Part shown: positions 11,174-23,883 of the stretch, one piece after another
How positions within the stretch are numbered: the stretch's first letter is position 1
Layout of the letters: each line of letters begins with the position of its first letter
From: Neurospora intermedia
Taxonomy: Eukaryota > Ascomycota > Sordariomycetes > Sordariales > Sordariaceae
DNA length: 64,000 nucleotides
Direction of reading: 5' to 3'
Assembly: GCA_037102815.1 (NCBI GenBank)
Contig: BTPP01000006.1
Span: 372,001-436,000 of the forward strand
Program-made: the position numbers and the translations under genes
The notes under the pieces: model-generated
The model's database searches: none
What the model was told of the DNA's origin: nothing
The model's input: the letters and a program-made list of their open reading frames with translations, nothing else

Positions 11174-12690
11174 ATGTTTTACAACGAATATAGCGATAGT
11201 ATTATATCGTTATTACCGATGGTTATTAATAGCGGTGCTCGTGGATTCGAAAATAGTGTTTACAACCTATTCGCGGAGATTTTAATATATAATAATCTTA
11301 AAGCCGTACTTATTACGAAGATTTCGGATAAAATGGAGGAAGACGATAAAATATTAAAGAAGTTTATTATTAGAGTAAATAAATTTGTAAATTATAATAC
11401 CGTTTCGATTAAAGATTATTATTAGGTTTGAGAATTGCTTTTTAAATTTACGAAGGTATATATTAGAAAAAGTGGGTTTATGCGACCCGAGGTTAGTAAG
11501 GTTGGAATTGATTAATTTATTATTAAGAAGGATTTTGATGATTTGAAGAAGGATATTTTAAAGGAAATTAAGAAAGGTATTTAAAAAGTACTAAAACGTT
11601 AGGCCGATATTATAGCAAAAATTAGTCCGAGTAAAATTAATATTACCTTCTAATAATTATTTACTATTATTAAGAAGTTTATCCCTTTTAATTTCGAATA
11701 ATAATTTATTATTAAAGGAGTAACAATTGCTACTAAATTTATAAATTATTCGAATAAAAATATAAAAACGATTTTAACTATATATTTAAGTAAGAAGAAT
11801 ACCGGTTTAGTAGTCCGAACGGCTATTAGAATACTAACGACCGGAAATTATATAATTATATTTAATAAATCTATACGTAATTAGTACTAATATAATTGAA
11901 TATAGGTTAAGGAAGTTTTCGGCTTTAATATTTTTATTACTATAAATATTGTAGGCGTATTAATTTAGAGTGTACTTTAGAATAGTATTAATAATTATAC
12001 TACGGTAAAAGCTATATTGAATATAGCGAAGGAGAAGAACCCGGAGGTATTTATTATTAGAGTTCGGTTATAGAAAAGAAGGGACGGAGAGAATAGAGGC
12101 CTATTCCTAATAAAAGTCGCTATTATATTAGTAGTATATTTCTTTTAGAATAACCTTTTCTTTTTGGACGGCGGTGTATACCTATACGAACCGTTTTAAA
12201 TTTCGAATAATATTTAATAATATTTTAAATATTAGGGAATTAAATATATAGCGAAATTTTACTATTAAGAAAATATTTACGCCTATTATAGCGAAACTAA
12301 ATACAAAGGAGATTATTTTAGTAAAGTAAATTATTTATTTAATAATAATAAATTATTCGTTTATTATAAATTATATAGGAAGAAGGGCTATTATACGTAT
12401 AATTATAAGGAATACCCTATTCTTTAGAAAGTAATTACGAAAATATTTATTACGTACGTTAAAAAACTACGGATGTTCGCCCTCTATAAGAACCCGGCTA
12501 GAAAGGTATTAGAATTAACGATAGAGATTATAAACGAGGGCGTCCTTTTAAACGCCCCTTTTAATTCCTATATTATTATTACCCTAGAGAGATATATTAG
12601 AGGTATTATAAAGAGGGGACGGCCGAAGAAGATCGTTGGTCCGTCCTTCCGACTAAAGTTATTAAATCTTTAGAGTCCGATAAATATTTA
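11174..12690 (+). pseudogene. LINE-A copy 1 ORF1 (gag-like RNA-binding protein)
   Basis: ORF1 of the LINE, expected to coat its RNA. Open segments are at 11174-11425 (DKMEEDDKILKKFIIRVNKF) and 12473-12673. Between about 12270 and 12440 the frame has the spacing of CCHC zinc knuckles, with Tyr where Cys is expected (YAYYSETKYKGD, then YYKLYRKKGYYTYNYKEYP), as C-to-T RIP changes TGY to TAY codons on the complementary strand. The C-terminal part has an AT-hook-like RGRPKK. Copy 2 (48135-48407 and 50148-50411) is similar, and there one residue of the first knuckle region is better kept. Several stops remain. The start at 11174 is plausible, since copy 2 aligns from the same region. Confidence 0.7.
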
Positions 12691-12699
12691 TATATATTT

Positions 12700-15600
12700 T
12701 TAAAATATAGGAGGGAATTAATTATATAATAGTAATAGTATTTATATAATTATAGCCCCCCTTAAGGAAGTAATACCTTTATCCTCCGTAGAAGGATTAG
12801 AAAGAACTCTATTTTAGGGTAATTAATAATTTAATTAAAAATATTCTATTAGAACGTAGGGAAATTATACGAAAGAAGGAAGTTTTTATTCGAATAAGAG
12901 GAGATTTATAATATTATAGTAATTTAGGAATTAAATAAAAATTTAAATAGGGATATTTATTATCCTAAAGGCGGGAGATATTTTAGGGTCGATTATATAG
13001 AGAAGGGAAAAGTAGTAATATATATAAATAAGAAATAGAATTTAAAGGACCTAAATTTCTGAATTAGAAAGGATTAGGCTATAATAACGTTTAAAAGTTT
13101 AAGGGACGTAACGATTATTTTTTCTATTTATTCTCTTATCTTTATATAGGGAATATTAGAATATTAGTAGGGATCGCCGCTCTTTAAATTTCTCGAAGTT
13201 AGGCCTCTAATAGGAAATTTAATTATAGTTAGGGATTATAATTTCTATTATTCTAATTAGGATTTAGAGAATAGGATTAACCCGGGGGCCGTTCGCTTTT
13301 TTATATAGGTATAACGCTAAAGATTTAATTTATTTACCTCCTATAATAAATTAATAAAATTTAAGAATATAATACGAGGAGAGAGGGATAGAATAATTAA
13401 TTATATATAATTATTACCCGGGGTTGAGGTTAAATATTAAGGAATATAGAGGTACGAATAAATTAGTTCGGACTATTACTTTTAGGAAATTTAAGTCTAA
13501 ATAAGAAGAAAAAATAAAAAAGTAGAAGAGGAAGGAGAATATAGTTAGAGTTTTATAAATACGGTAAAGGTGAAGGAGGCGTCGGAGAAATAGATATTAA
13601 TTTTAAAAAGGATTAATATAATAGAGGATTTTGAATTCGTTTTTTGTAGGTTCGATAAAGAATTTACTAGTATTATAGAAGAATTCGTTCTATATTAGAA
13701 GAAAAGTTGAAGGAGGAGAGTAAATTAGTAGACGTTAGGATATAAAATAGTAATAAAAGAAGTATAAAGGATATCTTAAGAGTAATTTAAATATTAAATA
13801 GTATTAAATTAGAAGGATTTTATTAAAGTTATAATGAAAAAGAAGAGGATAATTACAAAAATTTAATAGACTATATAGTATAATAGTATTACTAAAGTTT
13901 CGAAGAATCTAAATCGATTTTAGCCCTCAGAATAATAGGTTTATATTTAAAGTTATAAATTAGTAGATTTATTTAAACTATTAACCTTTTAAACCTACGA
14001 AGGGGTAATAAAAGTTGGAAATTATAATAGTAAGGCTAAGATTTTTACCGATTATTTCTTTTCGAAGGTAAAAATTCTAATAAACTATTTACTAAATTAG
14101 ACTAAATTATTAAATAGTATTAAACTAATAATTATTAGTAAACTAATCGATAAAGAAAATATTTAAAACGTATTCTCCTAAATAATACTTAATAAAATTT
14201 CCAAAATTAATTAATAATTAATAAATTTTTAAAATTATATAAGTAATTATTTTAGTAAATTATAGTATATTTAATATCCGCTAGCTTTTAATTCGAATAT
14301 TTCTTATAGCGGTTTAAGGATATAAAAGTAATTATCCTTAAGAAATCTGGGAAGAACGCTGTCTAATAAAGGTTAGCGGGCGTATAGAGGTTAATATTAT
14401 TATTATATTATTATTGGTCTTATATACGCTAACCATATATATAGTCCGCCTAGTGGGTATGTGGTGCTGCTTCGTTCGTAGTCGGTGGGAAAAACCGTAC
14501 TATTATAGTCGGATGAAAACCCTCCGCTTCGCTATCGCAATAGCGCCGTATCGGCTCCGTACCGTCCTATTTTTCTTCCTCTCGGTATAACTTTACTATT
14601 ATAACCGAGGTTATAAACTTATATTATATACGTAGCCGTCCCGGCTCCGGCCTATCGCCGTCCCGTCCCCGTCCTTCTCGTTGTAATCTCCCCGCGGTCG
14701 GTAGCCTTTTATCCTATCTTTCTTCAATTATATTATCCTGGGTCGCCCAAATTTCCTATAAAGGAAACTTCGACCCGCCTTCCTCCTTCCTTCCCTTCTT
14801 TCTTCTTTACACTACGCTACCGCACCCGCTGCGTTGTATCCGCTCTATTACCGAGTCCGCCGCCGCCTTGCAACCGCATCTAACCCGCTTTAGTATCGTC
14901 AATACTTCGCTATACCGCGCAAGAAACCCCCCGGCGCCGCTAAAAAAACGCCTAGCTCCAAGGCGGCGAAGGCTATAGCCCTCCCCGACGATTTGGAGGG
15001 CGGCGCCATTTCGGACGCCGTAGTATCTAATGCCGGCCCCGGTAGTTCGCCGCAGGGCGACGCCCCCGTTAAGCCTGTCACCCTCGAGAAGGTTCGGAAA
15101 GAGGTTAATATTATTATTTAATAATATAGGAAAAATTTTTGAAGTGTTCGTTATTAAAAGGTTTATATAAGTAGTTGAAGAGTTTAATTTCTTATTAGAG
15201 GGCTAAATAAATAATTAAATAAACCGTTTAATAGAGTTTATAGTCCGAGTAATTACTAATATAATATATACGGCCTAAAAGTTTAGGGTTATAATATCCC
15301 TTATACTTTTAGATTTAAAGGGAGCGTTTAATAGAATTAATTATAAATAATTTTTATATATCCTATAAGAAATATAATTCCTAATATAGATTATTCGGTA
15401 GGTAGCGAACTTTATTATTAGAAGAAGAGGTTCTTTCTTCTTCGATAATAAAATTTCTTACTCTTATATAATTATTATTAGAATATTATAAGGCTCCCCC
15501 TTTTCCCCTATTTTATTTATTCTTTTTATTACCCTATTATATTAGAAGTTAGTAATAATTCCGAATATAATTATAATTAGTTTCGCTAATAATATTAATA

Positions 15601-17050
15601 TTATAGTAATAATTTATATTATTAAAGAAAATTATTAAATATTATAAATAGTATAGGAAATATATTTAGAATAGGTAGGGGCGAGGGGTATAGAATTTAA
15701 AGTAATTAAAACGGAATTAATATACTTTATATAAACGAAGGTACTAAGGACGGAAATTCTTTAATTTGAAGAAATAGTATTTTAACCGACGGAACTAATA
15801 TAATTCCTAGGGGTTTAGTTAAATTGTAAATTCAATTATAGAACTTATATAGAAGTAGTAAAAAAGAAAATAATAATATAAATAAATATATTTATAAGAT
15901 TAGTAACGAAGATATAGGGTTATTCTTTTATTTAGGTAAAGGGAATATATATTAAATATATTTATAGCGTTATTATATATAGAGTTTTAATATTCTATTA
16001 ACTAATTAAAGTCTATAGTAAATTTCGGGGGATAGTAATTAGGTTAGTATAATATTAGATTAAATACTTAAAAATTATTATTCGGGTATATAAAGCTATA
16101 TTAGTATAAAATTTAGAAATAGAAACTTTTTATCCGCTATTTGACTTCTATTTTAATAAAAGAGTCCGGGCCTTTAAAGAAAGGCTCGCCCGGATAAATT
16201 AAATTTAGTTCGTCCGAGGGATTATAATTTAGGTCTTTAATTATATTTAAATATAATGAATTAGAGGTTAGTTATCCGCCGATAAATTAAAGAATAGTAT
16301 AATTAAAGTTCGGTAGGTTAAAATATAGGTACTAATAGAGAAGCTACTAATAATAGTAGTTGGCCCCCCTTTGGAGTTAAGGATTTAATTATTACTATTA
16401 TTATAAGTATTAAAATTAATAGCCGCTAATAGAGAGGAGTAGTTAGAGGATATAACGAATTAGGAATAAATATTGTACTATAATTACTATTTAGTAATAG
16501 TAGTAATAAAATTAGGGTAATAGTACAAATTTACTATCGCTAACCTTACCCTTAAGTTTAATAGAGAGGCTATTTAATAATATATAATTAATATAAAGAA
16601 GAAGAAAAGAAGACGTTAATAATTAGAAGAAAACGAAGAGGAATTGTACCTATTAATTAAAGTAAAGAGTTCCCTCCTTATTTAAGTTAGAACGGAAGTT
16701 ATTAGCCTTTAAGTTTTCTTTTATTGGAGGAAAATACTGGACGTTTTAATTCTTGTTTATACTTATAGGTTCAAGAAAGAAATATTCGTTTATATTATTC
16801 TAAATTACTTTAATACGGATATTATTTTCTAATTAAATTTAGAAATTTAATTATTAATAAAGGAAGAACTTTAAGAATATTTAGACGATAGAATTAAAGT
16901 TAAAAAAATTCTATTATAAGCGTTAAAGTTAAGGAGGTTAAGAAAGTACTATTTAGTAATTAAATTAGAGGAAGAGTAATATAAGGAAATTGTAAAGTAT
17001 TTTTAAAAGGAAAATAGAATATTAATAATATTAAAATAATAGGACGGGAA
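12700..17050 (+). pseudogene. LINE-A copy 1 ORF2 (endonuclease, reverse transcriptase, C-terminal Cys/His tail)
   Basis: APE-type endonuclease at about 12880-13400: INKKWNL-like strand, TFKSLRDVTIIFSIYSP, and GNLIIVRDYNFYYSN at 13210, which corresponds to the family motif GDFNLHHP. Reverse transcriptase at about 14100-15700: the fingers region, a LDLKGAFN-like motif at 15310, a GxPQGSPLSP-like motif at 15490 (KAPPFPLF) and the catalytic FADD box as FANDIN at 15590. A C-terminal zinc-like cluster is at about 16760 (YRFKKEIFVYIILNYFN). An RNase H domain may lie at 16370-16560 but I cannot confirm it. The frame is interrupted by the 695-bp insertion at 14405 and by many stops. Its end meets the antisense gene tail to tail near 17100. 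Confidence 0.75.
14405..15099 (+). mobile_element. 695-bp GC-rich insertion in LINE-A copy 1
   Basis: Flanked by a perfect 19-bp direct repeat AGAGGTTAATATTATTATT (14386-14404 and 15100-15118); LINE-A copy 2 has only one copy of this target, at about 52175. The insert is GC-richer and less RIP-mutated than its host. Its last 190 bases on the + strand read as the N-terminal end of a protein with strong GC at third codon positions: (ATA for ATG) PRKKPPGAAKKTPSSKAAKA, then an acidic segment, PQGDAPVKP and TLEKVRKEV. The upstream 500 bases would be its 5' leader. It may be the 5' fragment of another retroelement ORF1 or of a host gene copied by reverse transcription; the family is unknown. Confidence 0.65.
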
Positions 17051-17134
17051 TAGGGAGGAAATATTTATATTAATTATAGGAATTATTTAAATTATAGTTA
17101 TAGTAAGAATTAAAAAGTATTATTTAATAAACGT

Positions 17135-18170
17135 TTAATTATATTTAAAAAGTTGTTCGAATAGTTCTACTATACGAGCCTAATTCGTCGTAACCTTATA
17201 GCGCTACTAAATTTAATTATTATTTATAAGGGTACGGCCGGGAGTATTAATAGTTATAAGGCTATTGGGAATAGAATTATTATTATTATTAGAATTAGAA
17301 ATTGTACGAATAGGAGTAATATAATTACTATTATTGGATATAATACGTATAGGAGTAATAGCGCTACTATTAGAATTAAATATAATCCGAACTGGATTTA
17401 TAGTACTATTACTAAGTAAGGAAAGGATACAATTATAACGAATATCCTTCGCAACTAGTTTGTAGTAACCCTTTTATTACTATTTAGTAATATTATAATT
17501 TAGGGTATAAGGAAGACGCTTATAATTAGTAGGAAGATTATCCTATTCTAAACGAATATATATACAATTAATAAAGTTATTAGTAATACGAATAAAAATA
17601 TTTAAATTATAATTAAATTTATTTTAACTACTTAATACTATAGTAATAATTACCGTCTAAATAGTATTACGGACGTTATAGAAATTAGTAGGGATATTTA
17701 ATATATATTTATTGGAAGTGTAATTGTAAGTAGCGTTCAAGGTACTACTAATTAGGAGCGTAGGAATTAAATAACGAAAAAAACGAACGGAAAATAAAGG
17801 ACCTACTAATAAATAAAATAAAGTAAATTCTATTAGTAACGATTTTCTTAAAGGTATTAAAGGAATTAGGCCTATTATTAGAATATATAATAGAAGCGAA
17901 ATTTAAAATATAGTAAAGGTAAGGAATTTTACGAATAATATTAATTAAATTAATATAAAGATTAAAAAAGGAAAGGAGGAAATTATACCGGTTTTAAGGG
18001 GGATAATTATTAAGGAAATTACGAAGGGTATAAGTAAAGAATATAAATTCTAAGGGTACGACCGAAGGGATTATAGGGGATATAGGATTTAAAAATATAA
18101 TAGGAGAGGAATTTTCTATATTGGAGGTTAAATTAATAGGGTTGGGATAATAACGGCCGGAGGAAGTTAT
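17135..18170 (-). pseudogene. antisense intron-bearing gene in LINE-A copy 1
   Basis: Second copy of the gene described at 366-1401, with exactly the same span (1036 bp). The start position is again ATA (18170-18168) and the stop is TAA (17137-17135), the RIP product of TAG. The intron interval, about 17803-17749, keeps a GTAGGT donor; the branch and acceptor positions read TTTAATT and CCTAA, i.e. G-to-A and C-to-T changed. Its length is 55 nt, and the remaining coding length (981 nt) is again divisible by three. It carries more stops than copy 0. The order of features and the sense of transcription relative to the LINE are identical. Confidence 0.55.
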
Positions 18171-18722
18171 TTTAATAGAAGTTATAATAGGGAAGAAAGA
18201 AAAGAAGGATTAGGAGGGGCGCTATATAGGGGGATTATATAAATAAGGGAAGGGGTTTTTATACTAATATAAATAGGGGTAGAATTATAGGGTAGGAGAG
18301 TAAATAATAGAGCGGAGGTATTTATAAACGGAGGAAGGGGGTAGAAAAATAAAGTAGTAAATAGAAAGATAGGATAGGGAAGCGGAGAAGAAGTAGAAGA
18401 AGGAGCGGTAGGGAATAAAATAGAGAGGTAGCGAAGGAAGCGGTATATTAAACCTAGTCCTATTCCTATTATTCCTATTATTCTAATATTAGGACGATAC
18501 AGCGGTAGAAAAGACGAGATTATGTTCGTTGTAGCGGTAGGTAAGAACCGTTATAGTTGTAAGTAAAGTAGGAGCAGTATAGTAAATTACGGCCGAGATA
18601 GAGTTGGAGGTTTTTATCCGGAGGCGCTTAACGTCTTACGGTTTTCCCCTCTAGAGAATTGGAGAAGGACCTTATACTAATAAGGCGCTATAATTTATAG
18701 TATAGGGAATAAGACTATATAT

Positions 18723-18735
18723 ATTAGAATATTAT
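18723..18735. repeat. target-site duplication (right) of LINE-A copy 1
   Basis: ATTAGAATATTAT, one transition away from its partner at 11057-11069. Confidence 0.85.
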
Positions 18736-19102
18736 TAGGGCGTTTATTAACCCGAAGGGAATAATTAACTATTCGAATAAACTATAATAAATCCTAAAAA
18801 CTATTTTCCACTCCTCTCCTATAACTATACGAATCTTATAGAAAATTTATATAATATTAACCTTAGTATACTACTTCACTCCTTTTAATATATAGAATAT
18901 CTCTTAATAAATAGTAATAAATACTAATTTATTCGGATAATAATATTTCAGGTTTACTAATTGCAATAAAAGCGGAGACCGCTACCCAACTTCCTAACAA
19001 ATAATATAGAAATACCCACTTTAGAACTACTTACTCTAATAAACCCTTTATCTAACAAATCTTTTAATATCTTCTTTAGGATAAAAAATTCTTCGCGGGT
19101 TA
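18736..19102 (-). pseudogene. Gypsy-A2 reverse transcriptase, N-terminal part
   Basis: The minus strand reads the fingers and palm start of a Ty3/Gypsy reverse transcriptase: FILKKILKDLLDKGFIRV, then PILF.RK.GGGLRF-type sequence, and further down QYTKVN.I.AFYKIRIA and PFGLIN. The continuation is at 11069 on the other side of LINE-A copy 1, and the part upstream is at 30177 on the other side of the 11-kb block. Fossil, broken. Confidence 0.8.
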
Positions 19103-20690
19103 TTAAAACGCCCATACCCTCACGAGAAGGCAATATCCGGGGCCCAAACGTGTTATAGCTGTCGTAAACCCATACTAGAGGTCGTAGTGCCATAGGCCCT
19201 ACATCGTCGCGAGGAAGGCGCGGCGGTTCTATCTATAATAGGCCAAAATGCAGAAAATTACCCGTCTTAGCACGTTTTAGCAGTCCTAAATAGGCAACGC
19301 TTAGCGTCAAGCAAGACACAATTTTAATAGTATGCGCAGATAGTACTGTATTTAATATGTTTAGATATCTATATCTATATATCAATTATATATATTAAAA
19401 TGCAAAAAGTATTATTCGATAGAGCTTAATTTATTATATCCCCTATATTATTTATATTAAAATGCAGCATAAAATGCGGCGTACGCAGTATTACAAATGA
19501 AATCCCGTTAAAATGGCTGCGTAGCCGTTTTGCAATTTTATATACGACCGTGGCTCGGGTTCCCGGTAAATCTGATACTCCCGGCAAGTCTAATATTCCC
19601 GGCAAGTTTAGTACTCCCGCCAAGCGGAAGTCTGCTCCTCCCGGTAATTCTATTACTCCCGGTAAATCGGTATACTAGTACCGGTACTACTACTATTTAT
19701 ATTATTACTAAATCTATTACTTATAATTAATATTAATACTCTTTTATTAATATTAATACCCTTTTATCGCTGCAATTAGTATATAATACTAAGAATTATT
19801 TAGAATTATTAATATTAATTAATTTGAAGTCTTTAAACGACTATACGACCGTCTATATTATTATATACCTGTTTGTACAATTATTAGTAAAGTATATTTA
19901 ATTATGTATTATTACTTCCTTGTTTGTAGGCCTTACTAAAGAAGGTATAATACTACTACCAACGACCGCTATTCTAAGTTATTCTACTATTTTCTACCGA
20001 TTTTAACTAATTTTAACCTTTTACTTTCTTTTTTTTTAATACTAATAAAGTAATTGTAATACTATTTATTAGCCGACCCTACTATAAACCCGACCGTTAA
20101 TTAGACCGACGGAAATTTCTAGTACTTATTAACTCCCTCCTAGAAGGGTATAAAAAGTTAGTTCCCTTCGCCTCTCGATTTTCAAATTCTCTCCTCTTTA
20201 ATATAATATAATTAATATTTCATATTTGAGATTAATTTCAATACTTAATATTAAATATCTTTTAACTTTAATACTATTCTACCGTAGTTTGGGCTTAATT
20301 ATCGCCCATCGAAAACCGGCCGCTCTTTTAAATTAGCAATTTGGATTTAACTATTTACTTATTAATAACGTCGCTTCCCTAAAGTAACTACTTACTACTA
20401 AAACTAAACGCCATACAAACGGTTTAAAATTAGGTTAATTTACCTCCTCGTATCTCCCCTCCTCCTATTTCCCCTCCTCCCTTCTACTACTAATATTGCT
20501 ATAGTAAAGTATATTGGTATTTTTTATTGCCCGGCAAAATGTATTGGTTATTAAATAGAGTTAAAGAGGTGTATAAATACTTATTAGTAAGTCCCCCCCC
20601 TTAAATAATACCTATTTAATTATTTACTAATGCTTAGCTTATATAGATTTATCCGCCTTCTTAATCTTTTATACTATTACTATCTAATAT
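19103..20690 (+). repeat. repeat Y, copy 1 (unknown mobile element or part of one)
   Basis: Starts inside the Gypsy-A2 reverse-transcriptase gene with AAACGCCCATACCCTCACGAG and aligns over about 1.5 kb with 37766-39155 plus 47827-47990. The first 200 bases match, in inverted sense, the right end of the CCCTAA-bearing repeat at 49500-49684. A Pro-Gly-Lys minisatellite lies at 19558-19670. The open frames on both strands at 19426-19730 are products of that minisatellite. No transposase or polymerase motif is visible. It could be the 5' flank of Helitron A, a non-autonomous element, or the end of an unrecognised family. Confidence 0.5.
19558..19670 (+). repeat. 18-bp minisatellite coding a PGKS-type repeat
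   Basis: Imperfect 18-bp units around CTCCCGGCAAGTCTAATA. In one frame they read VPGKSDTPGKSNIPGKF, then a Lys-rich break, then PPGNSITPGKS. The same array, more mutated, is at 38222-38315. Confidence 0.7.
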
Positions 20691-21289
20691 CGATATCCGA
20701 TATCGCTACTATCCTACCCTACGGGGTATTTAATTAATAATATAGGGGTTAGTAGGACGAAGTTAGAAGGGTAAAGTAATTAACCTTATTTACTTACCTA
20801 ATCGGCTTTAATAAAATTATAATAGGTCTTCAAAGATAAATTATTGATATAGATTAGGGCTATAGTAATAAGATTAATAATTCCTATTAGAATTATAATT
20901 CGTATTTAAAATTAAATATTTTATCTTTCAATCTTTTAATCTTTTTATTTTTCAATCTTTCAATCTTTCAATCAATTAATTATCTTATCAAATAATTTAA
21001 TATTTTAGTCTTTTAGTCTTTTAATCTTTCAATTAATTAATTATCTTATTAAATAATTTAATTATCTAGTTATTTAATTAATTAATTAAATATTTATCCA
21101 GGATAGAGTTCAATCCCAGTTAAGAGCCGCCTTCCGGCAGTTAACAGCCGCCTCCCAGTAATTAAGAGTAGAGTTAAATTTGGTAATACTACGGTTATAA
21201 TAAAAAGAAATTAATATTAATATTTATTAGTAAGAATAATCCAAACCTTCTTACGGTTATTTGTAACGTTTATTATAATAAATATACTT
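20691..21289. repeat. AT-rich simple-repeat spacer left of Helitron A
   Basis: Contains an irregular TTTCAATC-type 8-9-bp tandem repeat (20925-21060) and AATT-rich sequence; two short similar segments (TTAAGAGCCGCCTTCCGG and TTAACAGCCGCCTCCC) follow at about 21119-21160. No coding signal. Confidence 0.5.
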
Positions 21290-23883
21290 TAATGAATCTT
21301 CTTTCCCCTTTATTCTTATCTAATTTATTATCTCCCTTCCTATTAGCTAACTAATTAACCGATATTATTTATTTAATAGTAAATCCTTTAAAATGTATAA
21401 ATCCTACTAATGGAATTTTAATATACCGTATCGTTTTACTACTTACGGGTAAATAGGATGCTTATTTATAGGTAATATTACAATCCGAGCCGCGGGGGGT
21501 TGCGGGTGCGATTTAGATAATATTAGCTGGCTAGCTATTAGTAATAAACTATATTTTAAATAATTAACCTTTTACCTCTTTTTAGAATCGATTTTAACGA
21601 CGTCGAATAGTATTTAATTTACAATTTACTACCAATCCTAATACTTTTAGTAATTCTATTATCCCTAATCCCTCTACTAATAATAAACGAGGTCCCGAAG
21701 CCGCCTTAATATTATTATTAGAAGATACCCGACTTTGTAATAGGAGACTTACGCTCTTAAAAATTATAGAGTATTTCAATAATACCCTTCGCTAATAAGT
21801 TTAGGAGAATCTACCCCCTTAGTAAATCTAATAATTTTAATAACTTATATAGCTTTAATAACCGCAACCCCCGGTATTTTAATGCTTTAATCCCCGCCAG
21901 TATCTTAATAATAAGGATATTAATATCTCTATATAAGAATTATTGGAATTTAAATAATAGTAATAGTAATAAGGGGAATTCGGACTTTGTATAATTATAC
22001 GTTAAGAATTTGAAGTTAAATAATATTAATAATTATATTAGCTATAGTAAGAATAATATATATAATAACCTCCCTAACCCCCCCAATTATAAATTTAATA
22101 ATTTTAATATTAATAAATCGTTTAACCCTAACCGGCTTAGAAAATTAGTCTAGAATAGCCTATTAATCGTTCGCTTTAATCTTTATAGTTTTAATAGGTT
22201 AATACCCAATCTTCTACTACTAATATTTTATACTTTAAGATATATATTCCTTAATACTAATCTATTAAATTTAAAACTAATATTATTTAATAGGATACTT
22301 AATATAAAATAAATAATTAATATTTATAAGTATATCCTCTATATTTCATATTTAACTATTTATTAATACCCTTTAATAGGATAATAAAAAGACCGCTCGA
22401 ACCTACTACGAAAAAGACCAAATTTAACAAAATTATCGCCTTCGGAAGCGTAATTAAAAATAAAATATTATACCCACTCCCTTATTAACTATATTAATTA
22501 CCTAGTAATATCCTAATTTAGAATTTAATATTAGCGAACTAGATTCCACTCAATTTATATATTACTATCATTATTTTATACTTCCTATCGCCGACCGTAA
22601 TCCTACTATAGGCTTTTATCGATTTTGTAATAGTGATAATCGATTTATTTACTTAATTTATTATATTATTCGACCTATTACAAATTGGAACCTAACTATA
22701 GGCAATTATATTATATATAATAATAACCAACGATTTATTTATCCGAATTACTAATACTCTCGATATAATAGCGAATACAATCCTATTACCGGCAATTATA
22801 TACTTTATTAATTATTTATACAATATAACCTCAATTCCTAGTGCAAAGTCTATTCTATTTGTAATAATATTACCGACTGTCTAAATTATCTAATTTATAA
22901 TTTCTTAGAATAGGATTATTATTTATTATACTTAGGCAGAGCCAAAAATAATAGTCGGCCAGCTATACCAAACCTACCTAATCCTAATCTTCTAACGTAA
23001 TTTACTAATAATAACGATACTAATATTCAACCTAACGAAGAGATATTTTACTTCTTCTATCCGGCATATAGATTAGTACGACGGCCTATTAATAAAAATC
23101 CTATTACCGGATTTTATATAGTATATATTTATATTAGTTCCAATTACAATATCTGAGTAAAAAATAAAGTTTGTTTTGGTTATTATTAAGACTTTTAATG
23201 TATAGATTTCTTTAATAGATATAGTATTAAACGCAACTATTGTAGACAATATTGGGAATTATTCTATAAAGACGAAGTAGACGATAATAATCCTAATAAC
23301 TTTTACTATTTTAATAACGATAATAATAACCTATTTTAAATTAAACCCCGCCTCCAAATATATAATCCTCTTAATAGTTTAAGCGCTATATTCAACGTCG
23401 ATAATTTTGTATAAGAGTATAGCCTTCTATAGATTCAATTCCAATTCTAATTCCAATTCTAATATTAACCTAAAGTTTTATAATAGAGACGAGGTCGGCT
23501 ACGGGGCCCTAGACTATTCCAGCTACCTCGGCCTCCTAGCGCCCAATTTCCGGGTTTACCCGGTATTAAATTTGAATATAACCTTGTATTTAATAGCGAT
23601 ATAATTGCTTAGGCTATTACTAATATTGATTATTAATATATTCTCAATTATTAAACTATATTAAATACCGAGACTATAGAAGAATACTAATATCATAAAG
23701 AAAAGTAATTTAATTTAAAATTTATTAGAATTAGTAATTAAAATATTTATGAATAGTATCGGCATATTAATACGGACCTTCGGCCGGGCGAGCCTTTTAA
23801 GTATATTGCAGCCAACAATATAAATTTTGGTACTTTCAATCCTAATACCGAAGAATATTAATTTCCACCTCTTAATCTAATAG

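Larger units (their letters stand above)
11070..18722 (+). mobile_element. LINE-A copy 1: full-length Tad1-like LINE with antisense 3' gene
   Basis: The only copy in the window with both ends. It begins AAAACTGCTTTGAAACCGG, the same 5' end as copy 2 at 47991, and ends at GACTATATAT before the target duplication. Order on the + strand: 5' leader, ORF1 (about 11174-12690), ORF2 with endonuclease, reverse transcriptase and a C-terminal Cys/His tail (about 12700-17050), then a 3' region with the oppositely oriented gene (17135-18170). A 695-bp foreign insertion sits at 14405-15099. Without it the element is about 6.9 kb. It is inserted in Gypsy-A2, so it is younger than that element, but it is RIP-mutated throughout. 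Confidence 0.85.

Noticed and set aside
19426-19730. 65- and 66-codon frames on opposite strands
   Set aside because: Both are translations of the 18-bp minisatellite in alternative frames.
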